From NCBI RefSeq assembly GCF_020497125.1, contig NC_059079.1:7905053-7969052 (forward strand): a stretch of 64,000 nucleotides of DNA, given 5' to 3'. Both the position numbers and the translations under genes were made by a program. The notes below the pieces were generated by a model that was not told the origin of the DNA, ran no database searches, and saw only the letters and a program-made list of their open reading frames with translations. This DNA comes from Mauremys mutica. Taxonomy: Eukaryota; Chordata; Testudines; Geoemydidae. This document shows, piece by piece, positions 1 to 11,420 of this stretch (position 1 is the stretch's first letter; each line of letters starts with the position of its first letter).

Positions 1-415
1 GTCAGGGAAAAACTGATTATAAGCTCAAGAAAAAAATAATTTAAATTCTCAGACAGTAATTAGTGTCTGATAATAAATACCCCCAACTGATTGTATTATA
101 ACACATTTATTAAGGTTTAACAGCTATGTGAGGAAGATAGATTTTACGACTGTGAAGGAAATGCCTACCTGTATTATATTGCTGCCTAATACCATAATGT
201 CTGGGTGCCTTCTACATAAAATCTGTAGTGATAGCAAAGTCCTTAGCGTACTTCATGGTGTCTCTGGCTCTTCTCTTCAAAAGCCCTGCTTTGGGTCGGG
301 TATATTTTAAATTAATAAAATGTACATTTACTTATTTATTTACTTTAGCTTATTCATATCACGGTTGGGGTTGGGTTGTTTTGGACAGACAAGGAGATGT
401 TCAGTGTGGTGAGTG

Positions 416-565
416 GTTTCAGAGTGGTAGCCGTGTTAGTCTGTATCAGCAAAAAGAACGAGGAGTACTTGTGGCACCTTAGAGACTAACAATAAATTTA
501 TTTGGGCATAAGTTTTCGTGGGCTAAAACCCACTTCATCAGATGTCTGGAGTGGAAAATACATGG
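416..565 (+). repeat. SINE-like turtle repeat, full form, 13-bp TSD
   Basis: A 150-bp unit beginning GTTTCAGAGTGGTAGCCGTG and running through TGTGGCACCTTAGAGACTAAC to CCCACTTCATCAGATG. It is flanked by identical 13-bp copies of AGTGTGGTGAGTG at 403-415 and 566-578. The long, variable duplication points to target-primed reverse transcription, not a cut-and-paste transposase. The same family recurs at 24273, 46161 and 54128. I recognise the sequence as very common in turtles but cannot give its database name. Confidence 0.85.
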
Positions 566-578
566 AGTGTGGTGAGTG

Positions 579-1329
579 TCATTCTCATGGTGAAAAGGTC
601 AATCAAGTCTCACTAAATGATCTTAAGAATTAAGGAGTAGTTCACTGCACAATAACTGTTGTATTTCATCTGAATTTATTCATTTCAGATTATTTAACAA
701 TGTGGCCCTCCAAAGCTCTAGGTGCCAGTATAAAATTTGATGCACAAAACCCAGAAATTGGAATCAATGGCTAAAAGTATAAAAACTTCCCAAATGAAGT
801 CCTCTCCCAGTAGTTCTTTTTCATACCCTGGCTAAGCTAAACCTTTAAGAACATATGTAACTACATGCACTTCAGTAGGATTACTCTTGTTTTAAATTTA
901 AGCATGTGCATAAGTGCTTTGCTGGCTTTAGACTTCAACCCTCTTTCCCAGAATGACAAAGAGGGCCTAATCCAAGCTCCATTGTTATGGGAGTCTTTCA
1001 ACTGACTTGATGAGGCTTTTGGATCAGACCCATAGTTACGATATATCACCTTTCTGAGTTATTTAAGCTCCAGCAAGATGTAGTTTGACCTTGGGTTAAC
1101 CTTGAAACACACAAGCCAAAGGGGATGGTTATGTAACTGACAACAGCCAATGCAAAAGAAGAGCAAACATGCAGTGTGCAACAGGGACCAGAGAGAAGCA
1201 GCCTTCAGCTGACCTACTAAACATGAAATATGTTTCACCCTGAACGTGTTAACTCTGTCAGCACAGCCAGACAAACTAGCCCTGTGCTGGCACTGCACTG
1301 CCCCGGTGTGGCTGGACCTACAGGAAAGG
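579..1329. other. Intronic stretch with no recognised feature
   Basis: AT-rich intron sequence. I see no repeat family, RNA gene or exon. The short open frames here lack splice context. Confidence 0.5.
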
Positions 1330-1337
1330 TCACCAGG

Positions 1338-1802
1338 TAGGGTGACCAGATAGCAAGCGTGAAAAATTGAGTCGGGGGTCTTATTGGCGAAGCCCGCCCA
1401 CTGCCAAAGGACCTCCCCCCAGCCTAAGGGGAGGATCCACAGGACCTGGATAACCAAGTAATTCCGGGGGACAACAAATGAAATAACAGGGACAGGAGTG
1501 TGGTCAAAGGGCTAAACGTAGGAAACCTAACGGGGACACCGAGCAGAGAACCCCAGACAACGCCCACTGCTCCTCGAAAGCGTCAAGGGAGCCAGTAGAC
1601 GCTGCCCAGATGCGTGAATGGACTGAGGAGTGGAAACAGGCCCCACAGTTGCAGGAAATCCCATCGGCCAACCTCCTCTCCCTGGTTTTGTAGATGGCCA
1701 GTTTGGCCAAGGCCAAGAGGAGATTGACAAGGAGGTCAGATCGGGGGTAATAGGCACCTCTACAAGACAAAGCCCCAAATATCGGGACATCTCTTCACCC
1801 TA
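1338..1802. mobile_element. hAT-like MITE with TAGGGTGA termini
   Basis: The 465-bp element begins TAGGGTGACCAGATAGC and ends ATCTCTTCACCCTA, giving 8-bp perfect inverted ends. It is flanked by TCACCAGG (1330-1337) and TCCCCAGG (1803-1810), an 8-bp duplication with one mismatch, as expected of hAT transposition. The open frames inside (about 80-90 codons on both strands) are compositional. There is no transposase. Confidence 0.75.
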
Positions 1803-1810
1803 TCCCCAGG

Positions 1811-2934
1811 TGCTCTGTTTCAAATTATGCAGACACTTCCATAGAGAGGGAGGAGTCTGCTTCACATAGCTCACTTAAAAGAGCCACACACTAATACGTG
1901 GGGACCGTTACTTTACCAGACTCTGTGTTGCACTTATTTGCCTGGACAGTATTGAAATTCCTGTTAAGAACCAGAGATGGCCAGCCTGGTTGCAATGGAA
2001 GGATTCCAAACAAACACTGACCTCAAGCAGAGTCTGTCTTTGTGATATCATGCAGGGTCTGTACTCAATGCCAGGATATGGGTGATGTGCTGATATCACA
2101 TTTTAACAAAGATACTGTACAACACTGCCTATTTTGTTAGAAGATCTCCGAGATCCTATACATGTCATTGGCTTGTACGTAAGGCTATGGCATTTTGTTC
2201 TTTCCAATACAAGGTAATTCACACATACATCTTTTCATCTATGCATCCCCTGAATACAAAGTCCAAAGCAAAGTGTCAAAGGAAAAGAAAGTTGGTTGTT
2301 TTCCTTTCGACCTTTCCCGAGACTTGATAATGTTCTCTCCTTCTCTGCCTCTCTCTCCCACTTCTATTTTGTCTTCAGGCTCTGCACCTTGGAAGGCTGC
2401 AAAGCTGCTTGTGTGATTTTTATCTCCATGATTAAAGTGTTACACTTTATTGAGCTCTTTTGCATCAGCACCAAAATCTGCAATGCAGGATTTTACATAA
2501 CACCTCATTTTCTCTTTGCACCATTACTGTTATTAACCTGGTGGCAATAAACAGAAAATACAGCTTTGCGTATGATGTGCTCCTGGATTCTGTTTGTTTG
2601 TGACTAACAAAAAGAGAAAAGAAGAGGAATCAACAACCCCACCTCCTGAAAGATTAGGAGCCATTGTACAAACTTGTATTTTTCACAGAGCAACCATCAG
2701 GAGTTGCTCTTAAAACAACAATGGCAGCTTTTCTGAGCCAAGAAGAGAAACAATGTACTATTGTATTTGAATCCAAGGATTTCTTCTAAAACAAAAAGTC
2801 AGAAGCGGAAGAGAACTGTACAGCTTCAAAGTTTCTCCTTTCATTGTTAGTCTTCGTTAGACCTCTGAGATGGAAGATTCAATTGATCTGCCACTTTGGG
2901 GTCATTTTTAGCATGTTTGTTTAAAGGACTAATT
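1811..2934. other. Intronic stretch with no recognised feature
   Basis: AT-rich, with a pyrimidine-rich patch near 2330-2400. Nothing that I can assign to a repeat family or exon. Confidence 0.45.
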
Positions 2935-3010
2935 ATTATTATACCTCCTAGGAGCCCTAGTCATGGACCTGGACCCCATTGTGCTAGGAGCTGTGCAAAC
3001 ACAAGTCGTA
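2935..3010 (-). repeat. MIR/L2-like repeat tail with (ATT)n
   Basis: ATTATTATT, then CTAGGAGCCCTAGTCATGGA and GTGCTAGGAGCTGTGCAAAC. Read on the minus strand this is the widespread amniote tail that ends in an (AAT)n run. The same family is seen at 30375-30450 on the plus strand and at 46495-46600 on the minus strand. Confidence 0.6.
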
Positions 3011-3029
3011 GTTGAATCTGTGTTTGCAG

Positions 3030-3380
3030 TTGAAAATACTCAGATAAAATGTCGAGGGAGAAGAGAAGGGGAGACCCAAGGACAGAGCCTTGTGGAAACC
3101 CTATAGCAATCTGGAGAGGGGATGAAGGACACGTTGCAGGAAATGATTAAAGGATTGGAAAAGAACCAGGAGATGAGAGAGCCACAGAAAACAATGGAGG
3201 ACAAGATTTCAAGAAGAACATGGTCAGCTGTGTCAAAGGTGGCCAACAGGTCAAGGAGGATGAGGATTGAGTCCTGGTTCTGAGTTTTGGCTAAGAAGTC
3301 ATGATAGACTTTGGCAAGAGTAGGTTCAGTTGAATGCTAGGGATTTAAACCAGATTGGAGAGGGTCGAAGATGGAATTGG
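3030..3380 (-). pseudogene. L2-type LINE reverse-transcriptase relic
   Basis: Read on the minus strand, a decayed frame contains QSGLNP, HSTEPTLAKVYHDFL, then DSILILLDL and FDTADHVLLEIL. It matches the L2-clade RT pattern in which a catalytic aspartate follows LDL and precedes FDT.DH. A stop follows QSGLNP, and the downstream frame, although open, degrades after SLISWFFS. This is an ancient dead fragment, about 0.35 kb of a multi-kilobase element. L3/CR1 is less likely because CR1 uses AFDKV in this position. Confidence 0.75.
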
Positions 3381-4450
3381 AAGAACTCCAGATGGTGATT
3401 GTAAACAGCATGTTTCATGAGCTTAGAGATGAAAGGAAGAAGAAGGGGTAGCTGGAGAGGCAAGTGGGGTCAAGGGTGAGTTTACAGAATTGATTTATAT
3501 TAAGACATGCCCTCAGACTACTGCTTAGGGTCTGAGTGCCATCTCAAGAGGCATATGTAATGCAGTACCGGGAACAAGAGGAAAAGAGCAGACCCTAACC
3601 TGATATCCCAGGAGGTATGCTGCCTGCATGGAACCTGTATCCAAGACACCATGGAAAAGTTGTAAAGGCTCATCTGACCATTACCCTATGCTGCTCATCC
3701 ACAAAGGTACTATGATACCACCAGGTCTAACTCTGAACAAATCAGTAGTGACTACAGGGCTCTGGAAGCAAGGGTGCAAGACAGGGTCTCAGGTGGTGTT
3801 CTCACCCACCCTATCGATTAAGGGTAAGGGCCCGGGCAGGGACAGAAGCATCCTGGAGATGGATGCATGGCTACCCAGATGGTGTTGACAGGCAGGCTTT
3901 GGCTTCCTGAACCATGGGAAGCTGTTCTACAAAGGAGAACTCACGGGAAGAGATGAAGTCCATCTGACAAAGAAGGGGAAAAAGCATCTTCAAACACCAA
4001 CCTAGTGAGGAGGGATTGAAACTAGGTTCAAAGAGATCAGGTGACAAAAGCCCATGAGCAAGTATAAAAAAAGTGACCTTCACAGAGGGCTGTAAATTGT
4101 GGGGAGAAGGGCAAATGGAAAATTACAACAGGGCCATCAGAGCAATAAGAGAGAATACAGTAGGGGAATCTGTTCAATGTTTTACATGAATAGACACAAA
4201 TGCAAGTAGTGTGGGGAATAAACAGTAAGTCTTAATACACAAACTAAATTATGACATATTTGGCATCAGAGAGAACGTGGAATAAATCTCATGACTGGAA
4301 TATTAGTATCGCTTGCTCAGGAAGGGCAGGCAGGAATAAAAGGGAGGTGATGTTGAAAAATACATCAAGAATATATGAAGTGGGAGAGAAATAGAGCCTG
4401 GGGATCTAATTACACAGAAGTTCATTCACTAGAATTATTCATCAAGGATG
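3381..4450. other. Intronic stretch with no recognised feature
   Basis: Mixed-composition sequence with open frames up to 86 codons on both strands, which I take as chance. It may continue the old L2 relic at its left edge, but I cannot support that. Confidence 0.4.
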
Positions 4451-4451
4451 G

Positions 4452-4570
4452 CATTTTCATAAGTACCTAAGTGACTTAGGTGCATATCTGTCAAAGTCAA
4501 ACCAATTTCAATAGGAATGGAAAGTCCATGGGACTAGTGAGCTTAAGTCACTCAGATACTTTTGAAAAGC
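4452..4570. mobile_element. Hairpin MITE with ATTTTCA termini
   Basis: The left arm ATTTTCATAAGTACCTAAGT and following GACTTAGG pair with the right arm CTTAAGTCACTCAGATAC plus TTTTGAAAA over about 27 bases with a few mismatches. The unit of about 120 bp could fold into one hairpin. This short inverted-repeat family is common in turtles and crocodilians. No clear target duplication was found, so the class is uncertain. Confidence 0.65.
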
Positions 4571-4799
4571 CCAACCAAAAGGATTAAAAGGAATTCCAAA
4601 AGGGCCGGCGATGTGGGATGTGCTGATCTGCTCACCTCCTCTGCCCCTAGATCAAATAAAATGTACCTGCAAATAACTGTAGGCACAAAATTGCACCTGG
4701 AAAAATGCAGGAGGCAAAAAGGGAGGCCAGGTTGAAAGTGGTCTTAAGGGAGGCATAATGCTTTCAACTCAAATCCAACACAACTTTTGCACATGCTAA

Positions 4800-4985
4800 G
4801 AAATGCCTCTCCTCATGTTTATTGCCAGAAGCTTGGACTGGATGACGGGGGAAGGATCACTGTGTAAATTACCCTGTTCTGTGCTTTCCCTCTGAAGCAT
4901 CTGGCAGCGGCCGCTGTTGGAAGACAATGTACTGGACTAGACGGACCATTGGTTTGATCCAGTGTGGCCGTTCCTCTGTTCTTAT
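4800..4985 (+). repeat. CR1 LINE 3' end
   Basis: CTCTGAAGCATCTGGCAG, a diverged GGCCACTGTTGGAAGACA equivalent, then GGACTAGACGGACCATTGG and TGGCCGTTCCTCTGTTCTTA. This is the CR1 3' UTR pattern (plus orientation), 5'-truncated as usual. Confidence 0.8.
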
Positions 4986-5654
4986 CTCTGTATGTGCATG
5001 CTTGGGAAAGCAGAAGCTGCTTGGGTTGAGCGCTATTGGTACAGCTTGTATGTAATGAATTGTTTAGCTGCTTGTTTCAGGAGGACTGTTTTGTTTTCTA
5101 ACCTAGGAGAAAGCTTTTAAAAAGCTCTTCCAGCTTCTCTCCCCTACTCATGTGGGTTCTTGCTCTTTACTCTTGCTATTTATTTTGCACTTGCTCTTTA
5201 CTCTTAAATGCTGCAGTTTGAAATACAGCAGCACATTTTTCAGTCCATCAGTGTGTTGTTTGCTGTCAAGGAGACAAAATGTTACTACTTTTCTCTGGAG
5301 AAGCTTAGGACATGATGGATGAAATGTCACAAATAATTCGACTTTTCCTATGAATTACATTTTTTTAACTTGCATTTTCATGTCAACAGGTATCTTACAG
5401 ATAGGCTGTAGGAAAGGAGCTGGGGAAAATTTAGTTACCCTGGAGCAGAGGTAGTGTAATATCAGATACGCCAACGCAGAGTTCCAGCTGAGACAACCAT
5501 AGCATAACTTCCACTGGCTCACACAGGTTCAAGCTTCTCTCACGCTCACTGGTGAACTGCTTGTTGCTTATGAAACACACGGGTCCTGGTATCAAGGAAA
5601 TGATCATGGTGAGTAAGTCCTGCCATTGGATGAAATTGAAATAGCTATGAACCT
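4986..5654. other. Intronic stretch with no recognised feature
   Basis: No repeat or exon recognised. Several Alu-like or palindromic sites were looked for and not found. Confidence 0.4.
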
Positions 5655-5790
5655 AGAGATTGCCAGACTGGATCAGACCCAAGGACCGTCCAGTCCAGTA
5701 TCTTGTCTAGGACAGTGGCCAGGTGGCATAGGGCCATAATTGTTCATGGCACTCTCAAGTACCAGTTCAATAACCATGTCTCTAAAGCTA
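5655..5790 (-). repeat. CR1 LINE 3' end, diverged
   Basis: GATTGCCAGACTGGATCAGACC, AAGGACCGTCCAGTCCAGTA and CTTGTCTAGGACAGTGGCCA form the reverse complement of the CR1 3' end. The copy is diverged and short. Confidence 0.75.
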
Positions 5791-5879
5791 CCAGTTCAAC
5801 ATTCAAGATCATATGACTCCACCAGCTTGTTCTGAGGCCATCTAAGCTTTCATGAAAAGCTTCAAGGAAATCAGGGAAG

Positions 5880-6088
5880 GACAGGGCAGCCCAGCAGCTC
5901 TGGACCCTGCCATGTGGGCCAGGGCAGCCCCGACGGCCCTGGACCCCGCTGCAATGAGTGGTAGGGAAACCGGGACCCCAGATTGTGCAATGCCAGGTGG
6001 CAGGGAAGCTGTGACCCCGGACTCAGACCCCACTGCACCGGCCCTGCGGCCCTTAGCTCACAGCGGGCTGTGGGTTGAGAACCACTGA
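5880..6088. mobile_element. GC-rich hAT-like remnant
   Basis: A GC-rich block whose right end is GTGGGTTGAGAACCACTG, the same terminus class as the MITEs at 7329 and 18585. The left terminus is not clear. The frames across it on both strands (78 and 111 codons) come from its repetitive GGACCC/GGGTCC-rich composition, not from a gene. Confidence 0.5.
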
Positions 6089-7320
6089 AACCATCAAACT
6101 CTGAACAGCTATAGCTGGGTAACATTTGGATATAGATCCATACTTCATGGCTTGTGCACATCCCCAACAAAACCCCAGGTACCTGCCAAAATATGTATGT
6201 ATGCAAGTGAAATCAGTAGAAGAAACGTGGGAAATTCCACACTTACTATTAATTATTATGTGTTTCTAGAACTGTCATCACCCTAATCTCTTCGTTTATA
6301 AACAACCAGTTCTGAGATTAAAGTATGCAGTAAATACTGGACCAAACGCAACAGCACAGCTGAGTTACTGCTTTGAAATTTAATGCTACATGCAACAGCT
6401 CTAAATTGCTTACTTAGCTGGAAATCCTCCAAGAATGTGAAACCATGATTCTCTAAATCAGACCAATCAATGATACAAATCTCTACTGAAAGAATGTATC
6501 AAAAGTAGCAAATGCTCCCGGAGAACTAATCTTAGGAATTATACCCCTTTTAGCTCTCCCTTCCACCTATAGCTTACTGCTATTTATTGTAGGGTTATCA
6601 CAAAAATATAGAGATTAGTAATGAAGTAGAAAAGTTTACCTACAGTTTGACTTGGAACTAAATTATTCTTCACCTCTAAGCGGGGGGGGCGGGGGGGGAG
6701 GGAGAGGGACGGGGACGGAGAAGCCACACTTTTTTTTTCTCTATGATTAAAGCTAATGAAAAGCTATTGCTAGAGAACGGAGGTGTTATATGACCCTAAC
6801 GGTCCATAGAAGTGTTGCCATCCAGTAAGCCCTGATTCCTTGTATGCATTTGTGTGTGACAGGGGATCTGAAGTATAATGGGGTGTTTCTAAGAGACTTT
6901 TTGATGTCTCAGATCTATAAACCGGACAATTCACAAAAACAGGGTTCAGGTTCACATGTGTCAGCAAAAAGAATACGCTTTCCTTGCCCAGGATATTGGG
7001 CTGAGATCAACCACACATTTCACACAGTTCACCAAACAGTCAGTCATCAGACAGTCATTTTTCTTCACTTCATGTTGCCCAGATCAAGACTGTGCACCAT
7101 CTTGGTTTAGCTGAATTATTCCTGCAGTACCTACTTAGTTGAAAGCCAGAATGTAGATTCCATATGTAGCTGGAACCTGTCATAGGTCCATACAGAAGAC
7201 GTTGCAGGGAGAACTCACAGGAGATTACAGTGCCACAAATGATTGCCTAGACCAATGATACCTGGTGTCAGCTGGGTCTCCTAGGCCTGACTGTAATATA
7301 AACAATAATTATATATGACC
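6089..7320. other. Intronic stretch; contains a G-run tract at 6680-6720
   Basis: Mostly unremarkable AT-rich intron. Around 6680-6720 there are two eight-guanine runs, then GGGAGGG-type motifs and a (T)9 run, the only clearly unusual composition here. Confidence 0.45.
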
Positions 7321-7328
7321 AACTAGAG

Positions 7329-7651
7329 CAGCAGTTCTCAACCAGGGATCTGGGGCCACATGGGGGTCTGCGAGCAGGTTTCAGGGGGTCCGCCAAGCAG
7401 GGCAAAAAACTGAAGCCCCACCACATGGGTCTGAAGCCCGGTGACCCAAGCCTTGCCACCCAGGGCTGAAACCAAAGCCTGAGCAACTTAGCTTCACAGG
7501 GTCCCCTGTGGCACAGGGCCCTGGGCAACTGCCCTGCTTGCTACCACCTAACTGGCCCTGGCTCTAATATGCAGGAAAACAGTAGTTGTGGGCCTTGGAG
7601 TTTTTATAGCATGTTGGAGGGCCTCAGAAAGAGAAAGGTTGAGAACCCCTG
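7329..7651. mobile_element. hAT MITE, CAGCAGTTCTCAACC termini
   Basis: The 323-bp element begins CAGCAGTTCTCAACCAGGG and ends AAAGGTTGAGAACCCCTG, imperfect inverted ends of about 17 bp typical of hAT MITEs. The flanks are AACTAGAG (7321-7328) and ATCTAGTG (7652-7659), an 8-bp duplication with six matching positions, so an old insertion. There is no transposase. Confidence 0.8.
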
Positions 7652-7659
7652 ATCTAGTG

Positions 7660-8760
7660 GCAATATAACCACTTCATTTTGCTCCACGGTAGGAGGGTTA
7701 CGTTAAACTGTGCACATACAGGTGACCCAGTCATCTGTTAGTTGAAGAGACGACCTTTATGTTAAAGAACAGGCCTTATTTTGTGCTTAATATTCGGTGT
7801 CTCTAATCAAGCCAAAGCAGGAGACACTTTCCCTCCCACCGCCCAATATTTCAGCAATAATCATGCACAGGATCATGCACTATGATAACAATATATGATT
7901 TTTGTACCACAGATAAAGTGGGGAATGGTCTCTTACAAATAAGTTTGTCCCATACTTTTCATACCGTTCTTGTTTATTTCTTTGAAGCAGAGGGGTTATT
8001 TAACTATTTAACACTGCCAGGTTGTTTAGGTCCAACATTTTGATTTTATAAAGAAAAGGTTTTATAAAATGGAACAAAAATGGAGATGGAGTCCAACAAA
8101 AAGGGTCTAATGAGAGTAAGATTGAAACAGCAATGCTTGGAACCCAAACAAAAAACTATTAAGTTAGTGTCTGAAAAGCAGACAATGACACTGACTGCAG
8201 ACACACAGTGAAACTGCCTATCCTAGCCTCTTTTCGAGTTGAATAAATATCAGAGAAGGAGGAGAGAAGCAATTAGCATAAGTGAAAAAGCAAATAAGAT
8301 TTTTAAAACTCTGTTTCAACAATCTAAAAGAAGCTGCTACCAATAACAGAGGTAAGGAATTTTTTTTTCTGTTAATGTAGGATTTTTACTGTGACAGTTT
8401 CCCTTTAATGTTACTTGAACATAGGTTATTCTAGCTGAATGTCAGAAATACACCAGTTTGGAATTCAATTTTGGGACACTTAACGTAACATTTTACCAAG
8501 AAATGACTGTCCTTTTCCTACATTTCATGGCTCAGTGGGCTTTCAGGCAGGAGATGGTTTTACAGGGATATATCTCTGTACATTCTTTACAGTCCTTATA
8601 AAACTGTTTGGATGGAAGGAGCATTCTGATTGCCTGGGGAACTTTCAGTAGGGGTAGGTTAATCTATGTGACCTGCGTAGGTGAGCTGAAACTGCTGTGC
8701 AACTTTCTAAACTGTCAACTTCATCTTTCCCCCTGCACTCTCCTCCTCAGTGGGTGGGTG

Positions 8761-8794
<34 letters not shown>

Positions 8795-9399
8795 TCTTAT
8801 TCTAGGCTACATAGATACAGATGTGTAATATGAGAAACGGTATGCATCTAAACACACACACATACACATTTGCCCCCTGCTGTAGTGTAGATATAGATAC
8901 ATGCACAGAGACACTAATTATACCTCCCAGAATAAAGAGATTTTCTACACTAGCATTGAACATAGATGGGAATGTTTGGTTATTAGGAGATAGTCACCCT
9001 TCTGGGCAATTAAAATCATGTGCCTGCCCACCAGGGGTGTGATCTCTTCCTTTCTGTATTAATGCATATGATGTTATCTAATGATGGCTTATGAGTTATC
9101 TAATATAATTGTTCAGGCGTGGAGTTGGAAGGGTGGTTCTTTACTGATTACAAACCCATATTTCACCTCATCCTCCAATGCAGGAAAATTTCAACTGGCT
9201 GCTCAGATTTGCTGTCCAGTTCGTGGGGCACCCAAACTCTCGTCACTCTTGTTCCCCGCTCCCCACCCCCACTTCGTGTTCATTCACGGCTGCCCCCCCA
9301 GCAGAAATTGCCACACATCTGTGCAAAGGACAAGCAGAAGAATGAGGTGACAGTTCTTCAAGGAATGAATAAAAATGCAAATTAACAAACACCAAATTT
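7660..9399. other. Intronic stretch with a TC/AC microsatellite
   Basis: No exon or interspersed repeat recognised. At 8761-8794 a (TC)n run passes directly into an (AC)n run of about ten units. Confidence 0.45.
8761..8794. repeat. Compound (TC)n(AC)n microsatellite
   Basis: TCTCTCTCTCTCTC is followed by a run of CA dinucleotides. A likely length-polymorphic site. Confidence 0.95.
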
Positions 9400-9840
9400 G
9401 CTGTAAACATTAAATACTTCAGACATGAAACCTTCTGTGCTACAAGAGTGCTTTCAGCATTATCTATTCGCAGCAGCTCCTCTGCTCCTGAGGGTCATAA
9501 ACACGGAGAGATGGAGCCGGGGAAAAGGCTCTCGTTGAAATTCAGCTCACAGCAAAAGCAATTTCCGAGTGTGCAAAGTGCTGTCAGCAGGCCTGATGTT
9601 TGTGTATGAAATATAGACAATATGACTGGCCCATCGGCAGCCACTGTCAGACTGATGGATGGAGCCCGAAAGGAAGTAAAGCGGCTGCCGTTAGGGCCCA
9701 GTCTATCAGTCGCTTGAAGGAGATTCGTGGGTTTAATAGAGGTAAAAGTTTCTTCTAATCGGACAAAATTTCCAGCAGTGATCACAAAGAAAATAAAAAG
9801 GACGGCGACGTGATACTCAGGGGCCAAGCTAGGCGTTCCT
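9400..9840. other. Unique-looking block, candidate conserved non-coding element
   Basis: About 440 bp with no repeat signature, even base composition, and retained CpGs in a region otherwise poor in them (for example GGAGCCGGGG, AAGCGGCTGCCG, GGACGGCGACG). A 110-codon minus-strand frame covers 9495-9827, but it lacks a recognisable domain and I see no good splice pair bounding it. Conservation is inferred from appearance only. Confidence 0.3.
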
Positions 9841-11240
9841 GGCTCTGCTGCAAAACAACACAGACAGGATGAGAACAGCGCACTTCAGTATCATGCCAGA
9901 TCTGTATCTCTTTCGATGCCATGGAATATTTTTGAATGCATGGAGAATCTTCCAGCTCACTGAGTGTACAGCAAGTGTTTCCAAGGTCTCACTGCAGCAT
10001 GCTTGCTCTTCCAAAATTAGAATGTTGTCTTTTTAGCTTCACACTTTATTTTCTTGTGGGTGTGTGGGAGGGGTGCTATTATATACCGAGCCTTGTTTTC
10101 ATGTTCAGGAGATCAAATCTCACCTTTGGGCTCTCAAATCAGCTCCTAAAATAGGTACCTACATGTCAATTGGAGACACCACATGCATGAGGCCAATGTC
10201 CTTTCAAGACACTTGCATATGAAAACTGGGTCCAGAGGTTGTTTGCAATGTTATTCTGTGTATATCAACAGTACATGCTGCATACAGGCACATTCACAAC
10301 AGATTTTTACAGGATACCGGGCAAAATTCCACTCCCTGGATCTCTTATCCCATGACTTCAATCAAAGATCTGTATGCAAGAAAGATACAGAATATGTAAC
10401 AGAGATCCAGTGTGGGGAGTGGAGAGCGGATGTGCCAACTTAGCTGCTAATACATCCGCTAGGTAACTGTGAACACCAAGGGGAGCTGATGAAAAAATAG
10501 TGACCACCTCAAAGCTTAAGTGGTTCAGATCCAAGCGGTAGCCCAGATTGGCACATATTTTGAAGATACTTGGATCCTCTGCTTTGGTCCATTTCTATTT
10601 GTGACGGCGTTAAATCCCTGAGATGGGCAGAGAAAATGAAACAAAAATGCAAAAACTCAAAAAGCAAGATGTGCACATTTCCATTCAAATTTGAGAAAAA
10701 GATTGGGTTTATAAGGACAGAGAAGAAAGGAACGTTGCAGTTTCTCACTCAAAAACAGGGCCTTTGGTCATTCAAAGAGGGGCCAGTTTTCACAGACTAA
10801 AGGTCCAATTCTCAAGCAAAACTGCTGACATTTCAGAAATAGGAATTTTGAAATTCCTCTCGGGAAAGATTAAAATTCCATCAAAATCAGGCAACATTTT
10901 GAATTTTGTGAATTCTTGATGTGAAAATGAGCATACATTTTGCAAGAAACATTTCTGAGTTGCAAAATAGTGAAAAATTGCTCCCCCCCAAGCAGATCTT
11001 TTGCACTGGATCTTCCACGGAAATGGCTTAAGCTTCATTCATTGGGCCATTTAAAACTGGTCTAGACCATGCACGATAGGGAACAAGCCTGCACCAGCAA
11101 TGGTTATAAGGTTTATTATAATTCTCACCCCACTCCTGTGGAGCACATGATCTTCTTGGCTAATCATTTCCAATATAGCTCCTGCCTGACCTCCAAGAAT
11201 AGGCTCTAGCAACATGGCTCTGCTGGTTACTGCTGGGTAT
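9841..11240. other. Intronic stretch with no firm feature
   Basis: Between 10600 and 10990 the sequence is full of AAATTTTGAA/TTTCAAAAT-type words on both strands. It resembles the A/T-palindromic repeats at 15890 and 37460, but too diverged to bound. The open frames there (76-82 codons) overlap on opposite strands and are not credible genes. Confidence 0.35.
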
Positions 11241-11420
11241 CTGGATAGCTCAGTGGTTTGAATGTTGACCTGCTAAACCCCCGGTTGTGAACTCAATCCT
11301 TGAGGGGGCCGTTTAGGGATCTGGGGCAAAAATCTGTCTGGGAATTGGTGTTGCTTTGAGCAGGGAGTTGGCCTAGATGATCTCCTGAAGTCCCTTCCAA
11401 CCCTGATATTCTATGATTCT
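11241..11420 (+). repeat. tRNA-derived SINE with CR1-like tail
   Basis: The tRNA-related head carries an A box, TAGCTCAGTGG (11246-11256), and a B box, GGTTGTGAACTCAATCC (11283-11299). A body GATCTGGGGCAAAAATC follows, then a CR1-type end: GGCCTAGATGATCTCCTGAAG, CCCTTCCAACCCTGATATTC and TATGATTCT. The shared 3' end suggests mobilisation by CR1 machinery. Other copies in the window lie at 23458 and 28158. Confidence 0.85.

Noticed and set aside
11241..11320. tRNA gene from A and B boxes
   Set aside because: There is no closed cloverleaf, and the sequence continues into a SINE body and CR1-like tail. It is a SINE, not a tRNA gene.
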